64,000 nucleotides of DNA from Streptomyces sp. ISL-98 (GCF_018614055.1 NZ_JAGGPB010000001.1:259209-323208); one strand, 5' to 3'; counted from the first letter of the stretch, positions 44,182 through 58,642 are shown. Numbers and translations: made by a program. The notes: a model not told the origin generated them from the sequence alone.

Positions 44182-44821
44182 GGATCCTCCTGAGAGCCCG
44201 GCGGACGGTCCGCTCGGTCTGTCCGGTGTCGCACAGTTTGCGGGTGGTCCGTGCCGGGCGGCCGTCGAGCGGCCCGAGCGAGAGATCCACCCGTCCCGGC
44301 AGCGACAGCCCGAGCACCAGGGTGGCCGCGGGCCGTTCGGGCGCCACCACGGTGGCGTGGAACTCACCCGCTTCCAGGGTGTACGACTCCCCGCCGGAGC
44401 TGACGAGCTGCGGCCCCGGCTCGCTGCGCACGAGCCAGGACGTGGGACGGACCTCGTCGACCCCGTCCGGCCCGCTGTGCACTTCGAAGACCCGGTGTGT
44501 CGGGGACGATCCCCCGTCGCGCACCCGTACCGGAAGGTTGGCCACCCTCCCGTACAGCACATGACTGCGCAGCTCCCAGCTGTGTGCGTGCATGGGCGCC
44601 GCGCCCGGCTCGGCACGAGTGCCGGGCTCGAAGAGGTGTACGCAGATGCCGCGCGGGCCCTCCCTCAGCAGAGGCAGGCACAGAAAGCCGAGCGGGTGCC
44701 GCACGGCACGCAACTGCCGCTTGCCCGAGACGATTTCCTCCAGGGCGGCGGAAGCACTGACGCGAGGGGCGAGGGTTGCTCCACCCTCCGCGAGGGCCTG
44801 TTCGAGCTCGTCGTAGTCCAT
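44162..44821 (-). CDS. Uncharacterised cupin-like protein
   Basis: A 219-residue protein I cannot assign. The centre has HAHSWELRSHVLYGRVAN and later GESYTLEAGEFHATVVAPERPAATLVLGL, a pattern of short beta strands with two His-containing segments that suggests a cupin or JmjC-like barrel, possibly metal-binding. No signal peptide. Second gene of a three-gene operon: 21 bp after the membrane paralogue and overlapping the IMPase gene. Confidence 0.68.
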   Translation of the reverse strand: MDYDELEQALAEGGATLAPRVSASAALEEIVSGKRQLRAVRHPLGFLCLPLLREGPRGICVHLFEPGTRAEPGAAPMHAHSWELRSHVLYGRVANLPVRVRDGGSSPTHRVFEVHSGPDGVDEVRPTSWLVRSEPGPQLVSSGGESYTLEAGEFHATVVAPERPAATLVLGLSLPGRVDLSLGPLDGRPARTTRKLCDTGQTERTVRRALRRIHAEQRA

Positions 44822-44842
44822 GGGGCCGCGCCTGTCGGCGCC

Positions 44843-45793
44843 TCACCTCCGGTAAGGGTCCTCCGCGTGCAGGGCCTTTTCGATGATCTCGCCGATGTCG
44901 CCGTCGGAGAAGACGCGAGGGAGCTGCAGCCTCAAGTCGTCGAAAAGCACACGTACTTCGTCGACCGTGGGCTCCAGTCCGAGCGGTGAGGCGACACGCA
45001 GGTCGAGCACAGTGGCCTGCTCCCTGCTCTGGTGCAACTCGGTTACGTAGTAGTCGTAGAGCGGCTGCCCCCGCTCGATCAGAAGGTTGACCCGGGACGT
45101 GTCGTCCTGGGTGACGATCAGGCAGGATTCGGACAGGTCGAACCGCAGGGTCGGCACGGCGGACGACAGATGCACGCTCATTTCGAGCGTGGTCAGCTGC
45201 CGCTGGTACCAACAGGCGGCCAACACCGTCGCGTACGACTCCTTGCGCACCCGGTCCGCCGTCCAGGCACCGGCCGTGCCGGCGCTTCTCTGCCCGGCGA
45301 ACATCTGCCGGAAGCGGGCGTACGCGGCGCACGCCCTCTCGTCCGCCGGGTTCACGATGTCGATCTTCACATTCAGCTGTGAGCGCTGCTCCTTGGCGGC
45401 GGCCACGCACTGCGGAAGCGTGACGGCCCGCAGAAACGTGCCGGTGCCGCCCTTGAAGTACCAGAGGTTCGTACGCTGGCGGGCCTTGCGCAGGGCCTCG
45501 CCCACCTCGTTGCCCGACAGGGAACGCACCATGGCGAGGTCTTCGAGCGCGCGCCGGGTCCCCGCCATCGCCTCGTGAATGCTGGCGGGCTGACGGACCC
45601 GCTCCACGATCGACCCGAGCGCCAGGGCGCCGAGCACGACCAGGGTGGCCCCGGAGGCGACATCGTCGGTGATGACGTCGCCGAAGATGTCCAGGAACCC
45701 GATCGTCAGGGCAACGGCCGCCGCGACGACCACATCCATGTTCTTCAGGACCCAGGCAATGGACCGCTCGAGACGGCCCACGCGCGCTGCCAT
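44843..45793 (-). CDS. Membrane-anchored protein of unknown function, paralogue 1
   Basis: A 316-residue protein with two predicted membrane helices near the N-terminus (about 19-40 and 46-66) and a large cytoplasmic domain. The domain has ALRKARQRTNLWYFKGG, RAVTLPQCVAAAKEQ, RKESYATVLAACWYQRQ and a Ser-rich beta region, all shared with the divergent neighbour at 45918-46880. The WYFKGG plus RAVTLP pattern reminds me of phospholipase-D-like folds lacking the HKD motif, but this is only an impression. The ATG at 45793 follows GAGAGG by 7 bases; the frame opens at 45877. First gene of the operon with the cupin-like and IMPase genes. Confidence 0.7.
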   Translation of the reverse strand: MAARVGRLERSIAWVLKNMDVVVAAAVALTIGFLDIFGDVITDDVASGATLVVLGALALGSIVERVRQPASIHEAMAGTRRALEDLAMVRSLSGNEVGEALRKARQRTNLWYFKGGTGTFLRAVTLPQCVAAAKEQRSQLNVKIDIVNPADERACAAYARFRQMFAGQRSAGTAGAWTADRVRKESYATVLAACWYQRQLTTLEMSVHLSSAVPTLRFDLSESCLIVTQDDTSRVNLLIERGQPLYDYYVTELHQSREQATVLDLRVASPLGLEPTVDEVRVLFDDLRLQLPRVFSDGDIGEIIEKALHAEDPYRR

Positions 45794-45905
45794 ATGCGTA
45801 CCTCTCCCCCGTGGTGCTCCGATGGTAGGAGACACACCTGCGGACCCGCCAGAGCACTCGATGGCCAGTACCGTCAACTACCGATCATCTGCGGGCAGTT
45901 GGTCC

Positions 45906-45920
45906 TAGACTCGACGCATG
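45906..45920 (+). promoter_or_regulatory. Leaderless promoter of paralogue 2
   Basis: TAGACT at 45906-45911 ends six bases before the ATG at 45918, with no Shine-Dalgarno sequence in between. Confidence 0.55.
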
Positions 45921-46880
45921 AGAGTCGGACTGCGCTGGGCCTGGCAGAACATCGACGGAACCCTCTCGGTACTGCTCGCGGCAGCGGTCAGCGTGCTCGG
46001 AGTCACGGAAACCGTCTCCGACGGCATGCTGCAGAACGCCATCGCGCTCACCCTTGCCGTACTCGCCTTCACCATGCTGCGCGACCGCTCGAAGGCACAG
46101 CGGCAGACGGCGGCGCTGGAACAGCTGACCCGCATGGAACCTGAAATCGCCCGCATTCGCGGCACCTTGGAGGAGCTTCCGGAGGTCACGATCCTGACGG
46201 GCCAGGAGATCACCCAGGCCCTGCGCGCGGCCAGGGACAACACCGACCGCTGGTACTTCAAGGGCTCCACGGCGACGTACGTCCGCGCCGTCACGCTCCC
46301 GGAATGCGTGGACAGCGCGCGCCGGGCGCAGCGCAAGCTGGATGTGGGGCTGGAGATCCTTGACCCGACGGACCTCGCGCTCTGCCAGCAGTACGCGGAT
46401 CTGTTCCGCTCGCTGTCCACGGGGCCGGACTCCGACCAGCATTCCTGGACGGCGGACGGCACACGCAGGGAGCTGTACGCGACGATCCTCGCGGCCTGCT
46501 GGCATCTGCACCGCTACCGGCTGCTGGACATCCGTATCGGCCTGACTTCGTCGATCAGCACGTTCCGCTGGGAACTGTCGTCCAGCGTCCTGATCATCAC
46601 CCAGCGGGGGCCGCAGTTCCCGGCGATGATGATGCGCCGCGGCCGGGCGCTCTACAACTCCTGGAGCACGGAGCTGGACCAGAGCCTCAACCAGGCCCGC
46701 GCGGTGCCGCTGCGGGAGGCCCGGCATCTGCCACTGTCCGCCGTGCCCACGCCGGAGGAGGTCCGGGCGCTGTTCCTGACACTGGGGATGGCACTCCCGG
46801 ACACGTACACGGACGACGACCTGCGCGACCTGTCCAGCAAGGCCGTCAGGGAACCGGACCCGTACCGCCAGCCGGCGTAG
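45918..46880 (+). CDS. Membrane-anchored protein of unknown function, paralogue 2
   Basis: A 320-residue protein with one or two N-terminal membrane helices (about 14-34 and 38-55) and the same cytoplasmic domain as the gene at 44843: ALRAARDNTDRWYFKGST, RAVTLPECVDSARRAQ, RRELYATILAACWHLHR and FRWELSSSVLIITQ. Both end in a matching acidic-then-DPYR tail. The two genes start 124 bp apart in opposite directions, so they arose by inverted duplication and may be co-regulated or form a hetero-oligomer. Leaderless start. Function unknown. Confidence 0.7.
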   Translation: MRVGLRWAWQNIDGTLSVLLAAAVSVLGVTETVSDGMLQNAIALTLAVLAFTMLRDRSKAQRQTAALEQLTRMEPEIARIRGTLEELPEVTILTGQEITQALRAARDNTDRWYFKGSTATYVRAVTLPECVDSARRAQRKLDVGLEILDPTDLALCQQYADLFRSLSTGPDSDQHSWTADGTRRELYATILAACWHLHRYRLLDIRIGLTSSISTFRWELSSSVLIITQRGPQFPAMMMRRGRALYNSWSTELDQSLNQARAVPLREARHLPLSAVPTPEEVRALFLTLGMALPDTYTDDDLRDLSSKAVREPDPYRQPA

Positions 46881-46891
46881 GCCGAACGTGC

Positions 46892-46959
46892 CGCGGCGCC
46901 TGCCGTCGTCCGGTCGGGGACAAGGCAGGCGCCGCGTTCTTCCGTACAACGCTGTACGG
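46892..46959. terminator. Twin hairpin terminator between paralogue 2 and gltD
   Basis: A 13-bp stem (CGCGGCGCCTGCC with its complement, 46892-46936) is followed by TTCTTCC, and a second 7-bp hairpin (CCGTACA/TGTACGG, 46942-46959) comes next. Together they end the convergent transcripts of paralogue 2 and gltBD. Confidence 0.7.
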
Positions 46960-46980
46960 ACGTTCTTTGGGGTGTGTACG

Positions 46981-48433
46981 TCAGACCGTCAGCGCACGGT
47001 CCGTCGGCTTCACCGGGGCCGGCAGTTCGCTGGCCCCCGTCAGGAACCGGTCCACGCCACGCGCCGCCGAGCGGCCCTCGGCGATCGCCCACACGATCAG
47101 CGACTGGCCGCGGCCCGCGTCGCCCGCGACGAAGACGCCGTTGACGTTCGTCGCGTACTCCGCGTCGCGCGCCACGTTGCCGCGCGCGTCGAGCTCCAGG
47201 CCGAACTGCTGGACCAGGCCGTTCTCCTGGTCCGTGCCCGTGAAGCCCATCGCCAGGGTGACCAGCTGGGCGGGGAGCTTGCGCTCGGTGCCCGGCTTCT
47301 GCTCCAGCTTGCCGTCCTTGAACTCCACCTCGACGAGGTGCAGGAACTGGACGTTGCCTTCCTCGTCGCCCTCGAAGTGGGTGGTGGAGACGGAATAGAC
47401 CCGCTCGCCGCCCTCCTCGTGCGCGGAGGTGACCTTGTACAGCATGGGGAAGGTCGGCCACGGCTGGTTGGCGTTACGGTCCTCGCCCGGCCTGGGCATG
47501 ATCTCCAGCTGGGTGACGGAGGCCGCGCCCTGGCGGTGGGCGGTACCCACGCAGTCCGCGCCCGTGTCGCCGCCGCCGATGACCACGACGTGCTTGCCCT
47601 CGGCGGTGATCGGGGAGACCGTCAGGTCGCCCTCCTGCACCTTGTTGGCGAGCGGCAGGTACTCCATCGCGAAGTGGATGCCGTTCAGGTCGCGGCCCGG
47701 GACGGGCAGGTCGCGGGAGACCGTCGCACCGGCGGCGATGACCACCGCGTCGTAGCGACGCCGCAGCTTCGCGGCGTCGATGTCGCGGCCGATCTCCACC
47801 TCCGTACGGAACTTGGTGCCTTCCGCACGCATCTGCTCGATGCGCCGGTTGATGTGCACCTTCTCCATCTTGAACTCGGGGATGCCGTAGCGCAGCAGCC
47901 CGCCGATGCGGTCGGCGCGCTCGTACACCGCGACCGTGTGACCGGCCCGCGTGAGCTGCTGGGCGGCGGCCAGACCCGCCGGGCCCGAGCCGATGACCGC
48001 GACGGTCTTGCCCGACAGACGCTCGGGCGGCTGCGGCGTGACGTCGCCGTTGCCCCACGCCTTGTCGATGATCGAGACCTCGACGTTCTTGATGGTGACG
48101 GCCGGCTGGTTGATGCCGAGCACGCACGCCGACTCGCACGGAGCCGGGCACAGCCGCCCGGTGAACTCCGGGAAGTTGTTCGTGGCGTGCAGGCGCTCGG
48201 ACGCCGCCGCCCAGTCCTCGCGGTAGGCGTAGTCGTTCCACTCGGGGATGAGGTTCCCGAGCGGGCAGCCGTTGTGGCAGAACGGAATGCCGCAGTCCAT
48301 GCAGCGCCCGGCCTGCTTGCTGATGATCGGCAGCAGGGAGCCGGGAACGTAGACCTCGTTCCAGTCCTTGACGCGCTCACCGGCGGGGCGGGTCTTGGCG
48401 ACCTCGCGTCCGGTGGTCAGGAAGCCCTTGGGG

Positions 48434-48441
<8 letters not shown>
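46981..48441 (-). CDS. gltD: Glutamate synthase small subunit
   Basis: A 486-residue NADPH-oxidising subunit of glutamate synthase. The N-terminal region holds two iron-sulfur Cys clusters ([17 protein letters not shown] and [12 protein letters not shown]). The FAD motif is [15 protein letters not shown] and the NADPH motif is [19 protein letters not shown]-type FAD motif ([17 protein letters not shown]) closes the protein. It passes electrons to GltB, which makes glutamate from glutamine and 2-oxoglutarate. The start overlaps the gltB stop by 8 bp, with GAGG upstream, so both subunits are made together. Confidence 0.96.
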
Positions 48442-53017
<4,576 letters not shown>

Positions 53018-53309
53018 CGGCACTCCCGTCGTCGTCGTGGCATAAAGAACTACCGAGGGACGACGTTGGCCCTCCGCGAAATTTCGTGCAGGTTACATGA
53101 TGGCTGGCTTCTCGCGAGGTGGATAGCTCATTCCAGCATGCGGACACCGCCCATAGCGGTGGAGGTGGGGCAAGGCGGACAGACCGACATCCGTCCGGTC
53201 GTCACAGAAGCAGGCTTCATTGCCTGCGGTGTTGTGGGCTCTTTCCCGGCGGTTAAGGAATCAAAACCACCGGGTAACAGACTAATTATGTGGAGCCCTG
53301 CATAGGGTC
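53018..53309. promoter_or_regulatory. gltB upstream region with GlnR-like box
   Basis: On the minus strand GTAAC-n6-GAAAT occupies 53081-53096, fitting the actinobacterial GlnR box pattern gTnAC-n6-GaAAc, and overlaps the palindrome CGAAATTTCG. Farther upstream (53200-53300) the leader has small hairpins (GCAGGC/GCCTGC) and an A/T-richer patch. GlnR control would tie glutamate synthase to nitrogen supply. Confidence 0.55.
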
Positions 53310-54041
53310 TCACCCTACGGCGGTTCCGAACAGTGCTCCAAGGGCGTAAGTCACACCGGCGGCGGCCCCGCCGAGCGCCAGCTGCCGCAGTCCGCTGAAC
53401 CACCAGGACCGCGCCGTCACCTTAGCGACGAGCGCCCCGCAGGCAAAGAGCCCGACGAGCGCGAGCAGCACGGCCGGCCACAGTGAGGCGGCCCCGAGAA
53501 GATACGGCAGTACGGGCAGAAGGGCGCCCAGCGCGAACGCCCCGAACGACGATACGGCGGCGACCAGCGGCGAGGGAAGGTCGCTCGGGTCGATGCCGAG
53601 CTCCTCGCGGGCATGTATCTCCAGCGCCTGCTCCGGGTCCTTCGAGAGCTGCGTCGCGACCTCGCGCGCGAGCGCCGGTTCGACGCCCCGCGACCGGTAG
53701 AGCGCGGCCAGCTCCTCCAGCTCGTCCTTGGGGTGCTTGCGCAACTCGCACCGCTCGACGTCGAGTTCGGCCTCGACGAGCTCGCGCTGCGAGGCCACGG
53801 AGGTGTACTCGCCGGCCGCCATGGAGAAGGCACCGGCGGCGAGACCCGCGAGCCCCGTGATGACGATCGTCTGCTGCGACACGGCCCCGCCCGCGACGCC
53901 GGTCATCAGGGCCAGGTTGGAGACCAGGCCGTCCATCGCCCCGAACACCGCCGGGCGCAGCCAGCCGCCGTTCACGTCGCGGTGCGTGTGATTGTCGCGG
54001 TGCGCCTCGTGGAGCGTTGCCTCGGTCTCGATGATGGCCAT
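53310..54041 (-). CDS. VIT1/CCC1-family iron/manganese transporter
   Basis: A 243-residue membrane protein with about five membrane helices. The family signature FGAMDGLVSNLALMTGVAGG begins TM1, and GAFSMAAGEYTSVASQRE follows. A cytoplasmic metal-binding helical segment (about 95-150, rich in Glu, His and Lys) precedes the last three helices. It likely moves Fe2+ or Mn2+ out of the cytoplasm. It stands alone between gltB and lgt, and the lgt terminator lies upstream. Confidence 0.9.
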   Translation of the reverse strand: MAIIETEATLHEAHRDNHTHRDVNGGWLRPAVFGAMDGLVSNLALMTGVAGGAVSQQTIVITGLAGLAAGAFSMAAGEYTSVASQRELVEAELDVERCELRKHPKDELEELAALYRSRGVEPALAREVATQLSKDPEQALEIHAREELGIDPSDLPSPLVAAVSSFGAFALGALLPVLPYLLGAASLWPAVLLALVGLFACGALVAKVTARSWWFSGLRQLALGGAAAGVTYALGALFGTAVG

Positions 54042-54180
54042 GCTGTCCGGTTCCCCTCTCGCCGGAGCCGGTCCCTGTACGGGCCCCGGCTCCCCCCTCT
54101 CAACGTCTCCGAAAATACGCAGGATTTATTGCTCCCGCCAGCAAGGAAGGCCGTACTTACCAGGGCTCGGAGCACGCGAA

Positions 54181-54214
54181 AGGGCCGCCGGACCATGAGT
54201 GGTCCGGCGGCCCT
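54181..54214. terminator. Terminator after lgt
   Basis: A perfect 15-bp stem (AGGGCCGCCGGACCA with its complement) and a 4-base loop lie 19 bp past the lgt stop, followed on the minus strand by TTTCG. Confidence 0.8.
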
Positions 54215-54232
54215 GGGAGGCTGTTTCGGCGG

Positions 54233-55171
54233 TCAGGCCTTGTCGGCCGAAGCCCCGTCCTTCACGTCGGAATCGCCGTCCTCCGGGTCGGGGGCACCGT
54301 CCTGCGTGTCCTGCGTGTCGGGCTCGGCGTCATGCGCATCGCCCTTGGCCGCACCGTCGGTCTTCGGCTCGACGATCTCCTCGCGGCCCGGCCGGAGCTT
54401 CGCGGAGATCACGATGTACACGACCGCGAACACGAATACGACGATCGAGGTCCATACGTTGAGCCGCAGGCCCAGCACGTGGTGCGCCTCGTCGACGCGC
54501 ATGTACTCGATCCAGCCGCGGCCGGCGCAGTACAGGGCGACGTACAGGGCGAAGACGCGGCCGTGGCCGAGCTTGAAGCGGCGGTCGGCCCAGATGACCA
54601 GCAGTGCGGCGCCGATGCACCACAGCGACTCGTACAGGAAGGTCGGGTGGTACAGGCCCGCCTCACGGTTCACGCCCTCGGAGATCTTGAGCGCCCAGGG
54701 CAGATCCGTCGGCTTCCCGTAGAGCTCCTGGTTGAACCAGTTGCCCCAGCGGCCGATGGCCTGCGCGAAGGCGAGGCCGGGGGCCAGCGCGTCGGCCCAG
54801 GCCGGGAGCGGGATTCCGCGGCGGCGGCAGCCGATCCAGGCGCCCACCGCACCGAGCGCGACGGCGCCCCAGATGCCGAGGCCGCCCTCCCAGATCTTGA
54901 AGGCGTCGACCCAGTTCTTACCCTCGCTGAAGTACAGCTGGTAGTCGGTGATGACGTGATAGAGACGTCCGCCGACGAGGCCGAAGGGCACCGCCCATAC
55001 GGCGATGTCGGCCACGGTGCCGGCATTGCCTCCCCGGGCGACCCACCGCTTGTTGCCGTACCAGACGGCGACGAAGACGCCAATGATGATGCAGAACGCG
55101 TAGCCGCGGAGCGGGATCGGTCCGAGCTCGATCACACCGGTCGACGGGCTGGGAATGTAGGCAAGGTCCAT
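54233..55171 (-). CDS. lgt: Prolipoprotein diacylglyceryl transferase
   Basis: A 312-residue membrane enzyme that adds diacylglycerol to the lipobox cysteine of prolipoproteins. About seven membrane helices. The signature segments are GRLYHVITDYQLYF, GRWGNWFNQELYG and HPTFLYESLW. The C-terminal 55 residues are an acidic, disordered Asp/Glu/Pro tail, common in actinobacterial Lgt. Located after the DsbA-like gene, as in other Streptomyces. Confidence 0.96.
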   Translation of the reverse strand: MDLAYIPSPSTGVIELGPIPLRGYAFCIIIGVFVAVWYGNKRWVARGGNAGTVADIAVWAVPFGLVGGRLYHVITDYQLYFSEGKNWVDAFKIWEGGLGIWGAVALGAVGAWIGCRRRGIPLPAWADALAPGLAFAQAIGRWGNWFNQELYGKPTDLPWALKISEGVNREAGLYHPTFLYESLWCIGAALLVIWADRRFKLGHGRVFALYVALYCAGRGWIEYMRVDEAHHVLGLRLNVWTSIVVFVFAVVYIVISAKLRPGREEIVEPKTDGAAKGDAHDAEPDTQDTQDGAPDPEDGDSDVKDGASADKA

Positions 55172-55252
55172 GGCAGGGTCGACGCTACCCTGCCGGGCGG
55201 GGCGTACGGCAACCCACCCGGCAACGTCTGGGTAACGAGCCAGGTGCGCGGC

Positions 55253-56116
55253 CTATGGCGTGGCTGCCGGGCTCGGAGTCGGCGGCGTCGGGGGCGGGGT
55301 CGGGGTCGGGGTCGGGGACACCCTCCCCGGCTTCTTGCCCTTGTTCGCCTCGGCGACCCACTTCTTCAGGTTCTCGGGCGAGATCTGCTCATTTCCCTTC
55401 CGCGGGAAGATCGGCTCCCCGTTGAGCTGCACTGTCGGCGTCCCGCTGAAGTTGCCCTTCTGGAAGGCCTCATTGGACTTGCGCACCCAGCCGTCGTGCG
55501 TCCCGTTGTTCACGCACTGCCTGAACGTATCCGTGACGAGTCCGTCGACCTTGCCGGCCAGCTCGATCAGACGGGCGTTCTTGCCGAAGGCGTCATCGGT
55601 CTCGGGCGGCTGGTTCTGATACAGCACGTCGTGATACGGCGCGAACTTCCCGGCGTCCTGCGCGCACCCGGCGGCATTGGCGGCCCGCAGGGATCCGGTG
55701 CCGCCCAGGTTCCCGTCGATGAGCGTGGCCAAGTGGTAATCGGTCTTGATCTGGCCCGCCGCCTCCAGCTCATGGATCGTGTCCCGGAAGGCGTTCTCGA
55801 ACTGGGCGCAGGCCGGGCAGCGGAAGTCCTCCCACACCGTGAGCGTGGACGGCGCGTCCTTCGCCCCCACGGGAATCGTCGGATCGCCCTTGGCGTCCGT
55901 GCCCTCGGGCGTCACGACAGGGCCCGCACTGTCGCCTCCGTCCGAGCCCGCGTTGGCGGCGATGAGCCCCACCACGGCTGCCAGGCCCAGCGCGGCGATC
56001 ACGGCGGCGGCCACGATCAGTGTCCGCCTGCGCTTCTCGCGGGCCTTGTACGCCTCGCGCTCCTGAATGAGCCGCTCGCGGGCGGTTCGTTTTTCCTCAC
56101 GGTTCTTGTCACTCAC
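55253..56116 (-). CDS. Membrane-anchored DsbA-like thioredoxin-fold protein
   Basis: A 287-residue protein with a basic, coiled N-terminal segment (residues 1-31), one membrane helix (about 32-55) and an extracytoplasmic DsbA-fold domain. The active-site CPAC is at 100-103 in EDFRCPACAQF. The cis-Pro loop is SGTPTVQLNG. The C-terminus is a low-complexity Pro/Thr tail from a GGGGTC-type simple repeat. It probably oxidises or isomerises disulfides in exported proteins. The GTG start at 56116 gives MSDKNREEKR. It sits between lgt and trpA. Confidence 0.88.
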   Translation of the reverse strand: MSDKNREEKRTARERLIQEREAYKAREKRRRTLIVAAAVIAALGLAAVVGLIAANAGSDGGDSAGPVVTPEGTDAKGDPTIPVGAKDAPSTLTVWEDFRCPACAQFENAFRDTIHELEAAGQIKTDYHLATLIDGNLGGTGSLRAANAAGCAQDAGKFAPYHDVLYQNQPPETDDAFGKNARLIELAGKVDGLVTDTFRQCVNNGTHDGWVRKSNEAFQKGNFSGTPTVQLNGEPIFPRKGNEQISPENLKKWVAEANKGKKPGRVSPTPTPTPPPTPPTPSPAATP

Positions 56117-56188
56117 ACCCGCAGCAACGAACCGGGGAGGCACCAGCGTGCCTCCCCGGTCCAGGTCCACCCATTCGGGCTACACCGT

Positions 56189-57013
56189 TCAGTTGTTCCC
56201 GCGACCCCCGCGTACGCCTTCGGCCAGCTCCGCCGCGAGCGCCCGCACGGCTTCGAGACCGGCGGCCTCGTCCGGTGCGTCCAGCAGGCGCTGGACGAAG
56301 GCCGAGCCGACGATCACGCCGTCCGCGAAGGCGGCGACCTCTTTGGCCTGTACGGCGTTGGAAACGCCGAGCCCGACGCACACCGGCAGTCCGGTCGTCG
56401 CACGCGTCCTGCGCACCAGGTCCTGCGCCTGCTCGCCGACCGACTCGCGGGTGCCTGTTACGCCCATCAGCGACGCGGCGTAGACGAAGCCCGAGCCCGC
56501 CGCCGTAATCGTGGCGAGCCGCTCGTCCTTGCTGCTCGGCGCGACCACGAAGACCGTGGCCAGGCCGTGCTTCTGGGCGTGCTCACGCCACAGCGCCGAC
56601 TCCTGCACCGGCAGGTCGGGCAGGATGCAGCCCGCCCCGCCCGCCTCCGCCAGCTCCGCGGTGAAGCGCTCGACGCCGTACCGGTCGATCGGGTTCCAGT
56701 ACGTCATGACGAGCACCGGCGCACCGGTCGCCTCGTACGCCTCACGGACCGTGCGCATCACGTCGGCGATCTTCACGCCGCCGCGCAGCGCGATGTCGTC
56801 GGCGGTCTGGATGACCGGGCCGTCGAGCACCGGGTCGCTGTGCGGCAGCCCGATCTCGACGACGTCGGCGCCGCCCGCCAGGACCGCCTTCACGGCTTCG
56901 ATGCCGCCGTCCACGGTCGGGAATCCGGCCGGGAGGTAGGCGATGAGGGCGGACCGGTCCTCGGACTTGGCCCGCTCCAGGGTGTCGCTCAGCAGCTGAA
57001 TGTTCCCGCTCAC
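56189..57013 (-). CDS. trpA: Tryptophan synthase alpha subunit
   Basis: A 274-residue TIM barrel that cleaves indole-glycerol phosphate to indole, which is channelled to TrpB. The catalytic Glu53 and Asp64 lie in [15 protein letters not shown]. The phosphate site is [13 protein letters not shown] and VCVGLGVSN. The GTG start at 57013 makes a four-base GTGA overlap with the trpB stop. The Phe usually seen before SDP is His here. Confidence 0.96.
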   Translation of the reverse strand: MSGNIQLLSDTLERAKSEDRSALIAYLPAGFPTVDGGIEAVKAVLAGGADVVEIGLPHSDPVLDGPVIQTADDIALRGGVKIADVMRTVREAYEATGAPVLVMTYWNPIDRYGVERFTAELAEAGGAGCILPDLPVQESALWREHAQKHGLATVFVVAPSSKDERLATITAAGSGFVYAASLMGVTGTRESVGEQAQDLVRRTRATTGLPVCVGLGVSNAVQAKEVAAFADGVIVGSAFVQRLLDAPDEAAGLEAVRALAAELAEGVRGGRGNN

Positions 57014-58302
57014 TTGGTGTCCCTCTGGATCTCGGCGGCGCCGTTGGTGGCGGAGGCGTCGGCCTCGACCGCGGCGTCGGTGTCGTACAGGCCGAAGTAG
57101 CGGGCGGCCGTGTCCATGTCCTTGTCGCCGCGCCCGGACAGGTTGACCAGGATCAGCCCGTCCTTGCCCAGTTCCTTGCCGACCTCCAGCGCACCGGCGA
57201 GCGCGTGCGCGCTCTCGATGGCCGGGATGATGCCCTCGGTGCGGGACAGGAGCAGCAGCGCCTGCATCGCCGCGTCGTCCGTCACGGCGCGGTATTCCGC
57301 GCGCTGGCTGTCCTTGAGGTACGCGTGCTCGGGGCCGATGCCCGGGTAGTCGAGGCCCGCCGAGATCGAGTAGGGCTCGGTGATCTGGCCCTCCTCGTCC
57401 TGGAGGACGTACGACCGCGAGCCGTGCAGGATGCCGGGCTCGCCCGCGGACAGGGTGGCCGCGTGCTCGCCGGTCTCGATGCCGTGCCCGGCGGGCTCGC
57501 AGCCGATGAGGCGTACGTCCGCGTCCGGGATGAAGGCGTGGAAGAGACCGATGGCGTTGGACCCGCCGCCGACGCAGGCGACCGCCGCGTCGGGCAGCCG
57601 TCCCGTGCGCTCCAGGATCTGGCGCCGTGCCTCGACACCGATGACCCGGTGGAAGTCGCGGACCATGGCGGGGAAGGGGTGCGGGCCGGCGACCGTGCCG
57701 AAGAGGTAGTGCGTACGGTCGACATTGGCGACCCAGTCGCGGAACGCCTCGTTGATGGCGTCCTTCAGGGTGCGGCTGCCGGACTTCACGGCGACGACCT
57801 CGGCGCCGAGCATCCGCATCCGGGCGACGTTGAGCGCCTGGCGCTCGGTGTCGATCTCGCCCATGTAGATGGTGCATTCGAGGCCGAAGAGGGCGCACGC
57901 GGTGGCGGTGGCGACACCGTGCTGGCCGGCGCCGGTCTCCGCGATCACGCGCGTCTTGCCCATGCGCTTGGTGAGCAGCGCCTGGCCGAGCACATTGTTG
58001 ATCTTGTGCGAGCCGGTGTGGTTGAGGTCTTCGCGCTTGAGGAAGACCCGTGCCCCGCCCGCGTGTTCGGCGAACCGGGACACCTCGGTGAGGGAGCTCG
58101 GGCGGCCCGTGTAATTGACCATCAGGTCGTTCAGTTCGGCCGCGAAGGCCGGGTCGCTCTTGGCCTTGTCGTACTCGACCGCGACCTCGTCGACCGCGGC
58201 GACCAGCGCCTCGGGAATGAACTTGCCGCCGAACGCGCCGAAGTAGCCCTCGGTGCTGGGTACTTGACCGTCCGGGTCCGGGATGAAGAAGTCGGAAGAC
58301 AT
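57010..58302 (-). CDS. trpB: Tryptophan synthase beta subunit
   Basis: A 430-residue PLP enzyme joining indole and serine. The Schiff-base Lys100 lies in [19 protein letters not shown] carries the catalytic Glu, and [10 protein letters not shown] binds the PLP phosphate. The ATG at 58302 has GAGGAG 8 bases upstream. Coupled to trpA. Confidence 0.97.
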   Translation of the reverse strand: MSSDFFIPDPDGQVPSTEGYFGAFGGKFIPEALVAAVDEVAVEYDKAKSDPAFAAELNDLMVNYTGRPSSLTEVSRFAEHAGGARVFLKREDLNHTGSHKINNVLGQALLTKRMGKTRVIAETGAGQHGVATATACALFGLECTIYMGEIDTERQALNVARMRMLGAEVVAVKSGSRTLKDAINEAFRDWVANVDRTHYLFGTVAGPHPFPAMVRDFHRVIGVEARRQILERTGRLPDAAVACVGGGSNAIGLFHAFIPDADVRLIGCEPAGHGIETGEHAATLSAGEPGILHGSRSYVLQDEEGQITEPYSISAGLDYPGIGPEHAYLKDSQRAEYRAVTDDAAMQALLLLSRTEGIIPAIESAHALAGALEVGKELGKDGLILVNLSGRGDKDMDTAARYFGLYDTDAAVEADASATNGAAEIQRDTK

Positions 58303-58423
58303 CCGGGTACTCCTCAGGAGGGGCTGACGCCCCATTAAGAATCAACGGGTGGACTTCACCGTGTGCGCCGCGCGCGCAGAGCCGCAGCGGTACGCATTTC
58401 GGGCGTACCGGGGCATGGCAGTG

Positions 58424-58642
58424 CTACAGGGCGCCCTTTGCGCGCCATCGCATGCCGTTGATCTGGCCGGGCTCGGAGCCGATGTGGTACCGCACCCGCC
58501 GTCCCAGCACCCGCCGCGCCGGAGCCCTGCACCCACGCGGACGGCACCCGCGCGCCAGCGGCGCATGCGGGTCGCGCGTCGGCGCACCGGACAGGCTCAG
58601 AGCCTGCCGGGTGAGTGCGGCGGTGCGGCGGAGTGGGGTCAT
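58424..58642 (-). CDS. trpM: Small trp-operon protein TrpM-like
   Basis: A 72-residue basic protein in the trpC-trpB gap, where Streptomyces has the small gene trpM/trpX. The C-terminal half (RGCRPRGCRAPARR, GRRVRYHIGSEPGQ) is the part I recall as conserved; the N-terminus is variable. It starts 10 bases after the trpC stop. TrpM has been linked to modulation of tryptophan synthesis and development, not to a catalytic step. Frame and start are less certain than for the neighbours. Confidence 0.65.
   Translation of the reverse strand: MTPLRRTAALTRQALSLSGAPTRDPHAPLARGCRPRGCRAPARRVLGRRVRYHIGSEPGQINGMRWRAKGAL

Noticed and set aside
53128..53403. A 91-codon minus-strand frame in the gltB upstream region
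   Set aside because: It overlaps the VIT1 gene, lacks a ribosome site and shows no family resemblance.
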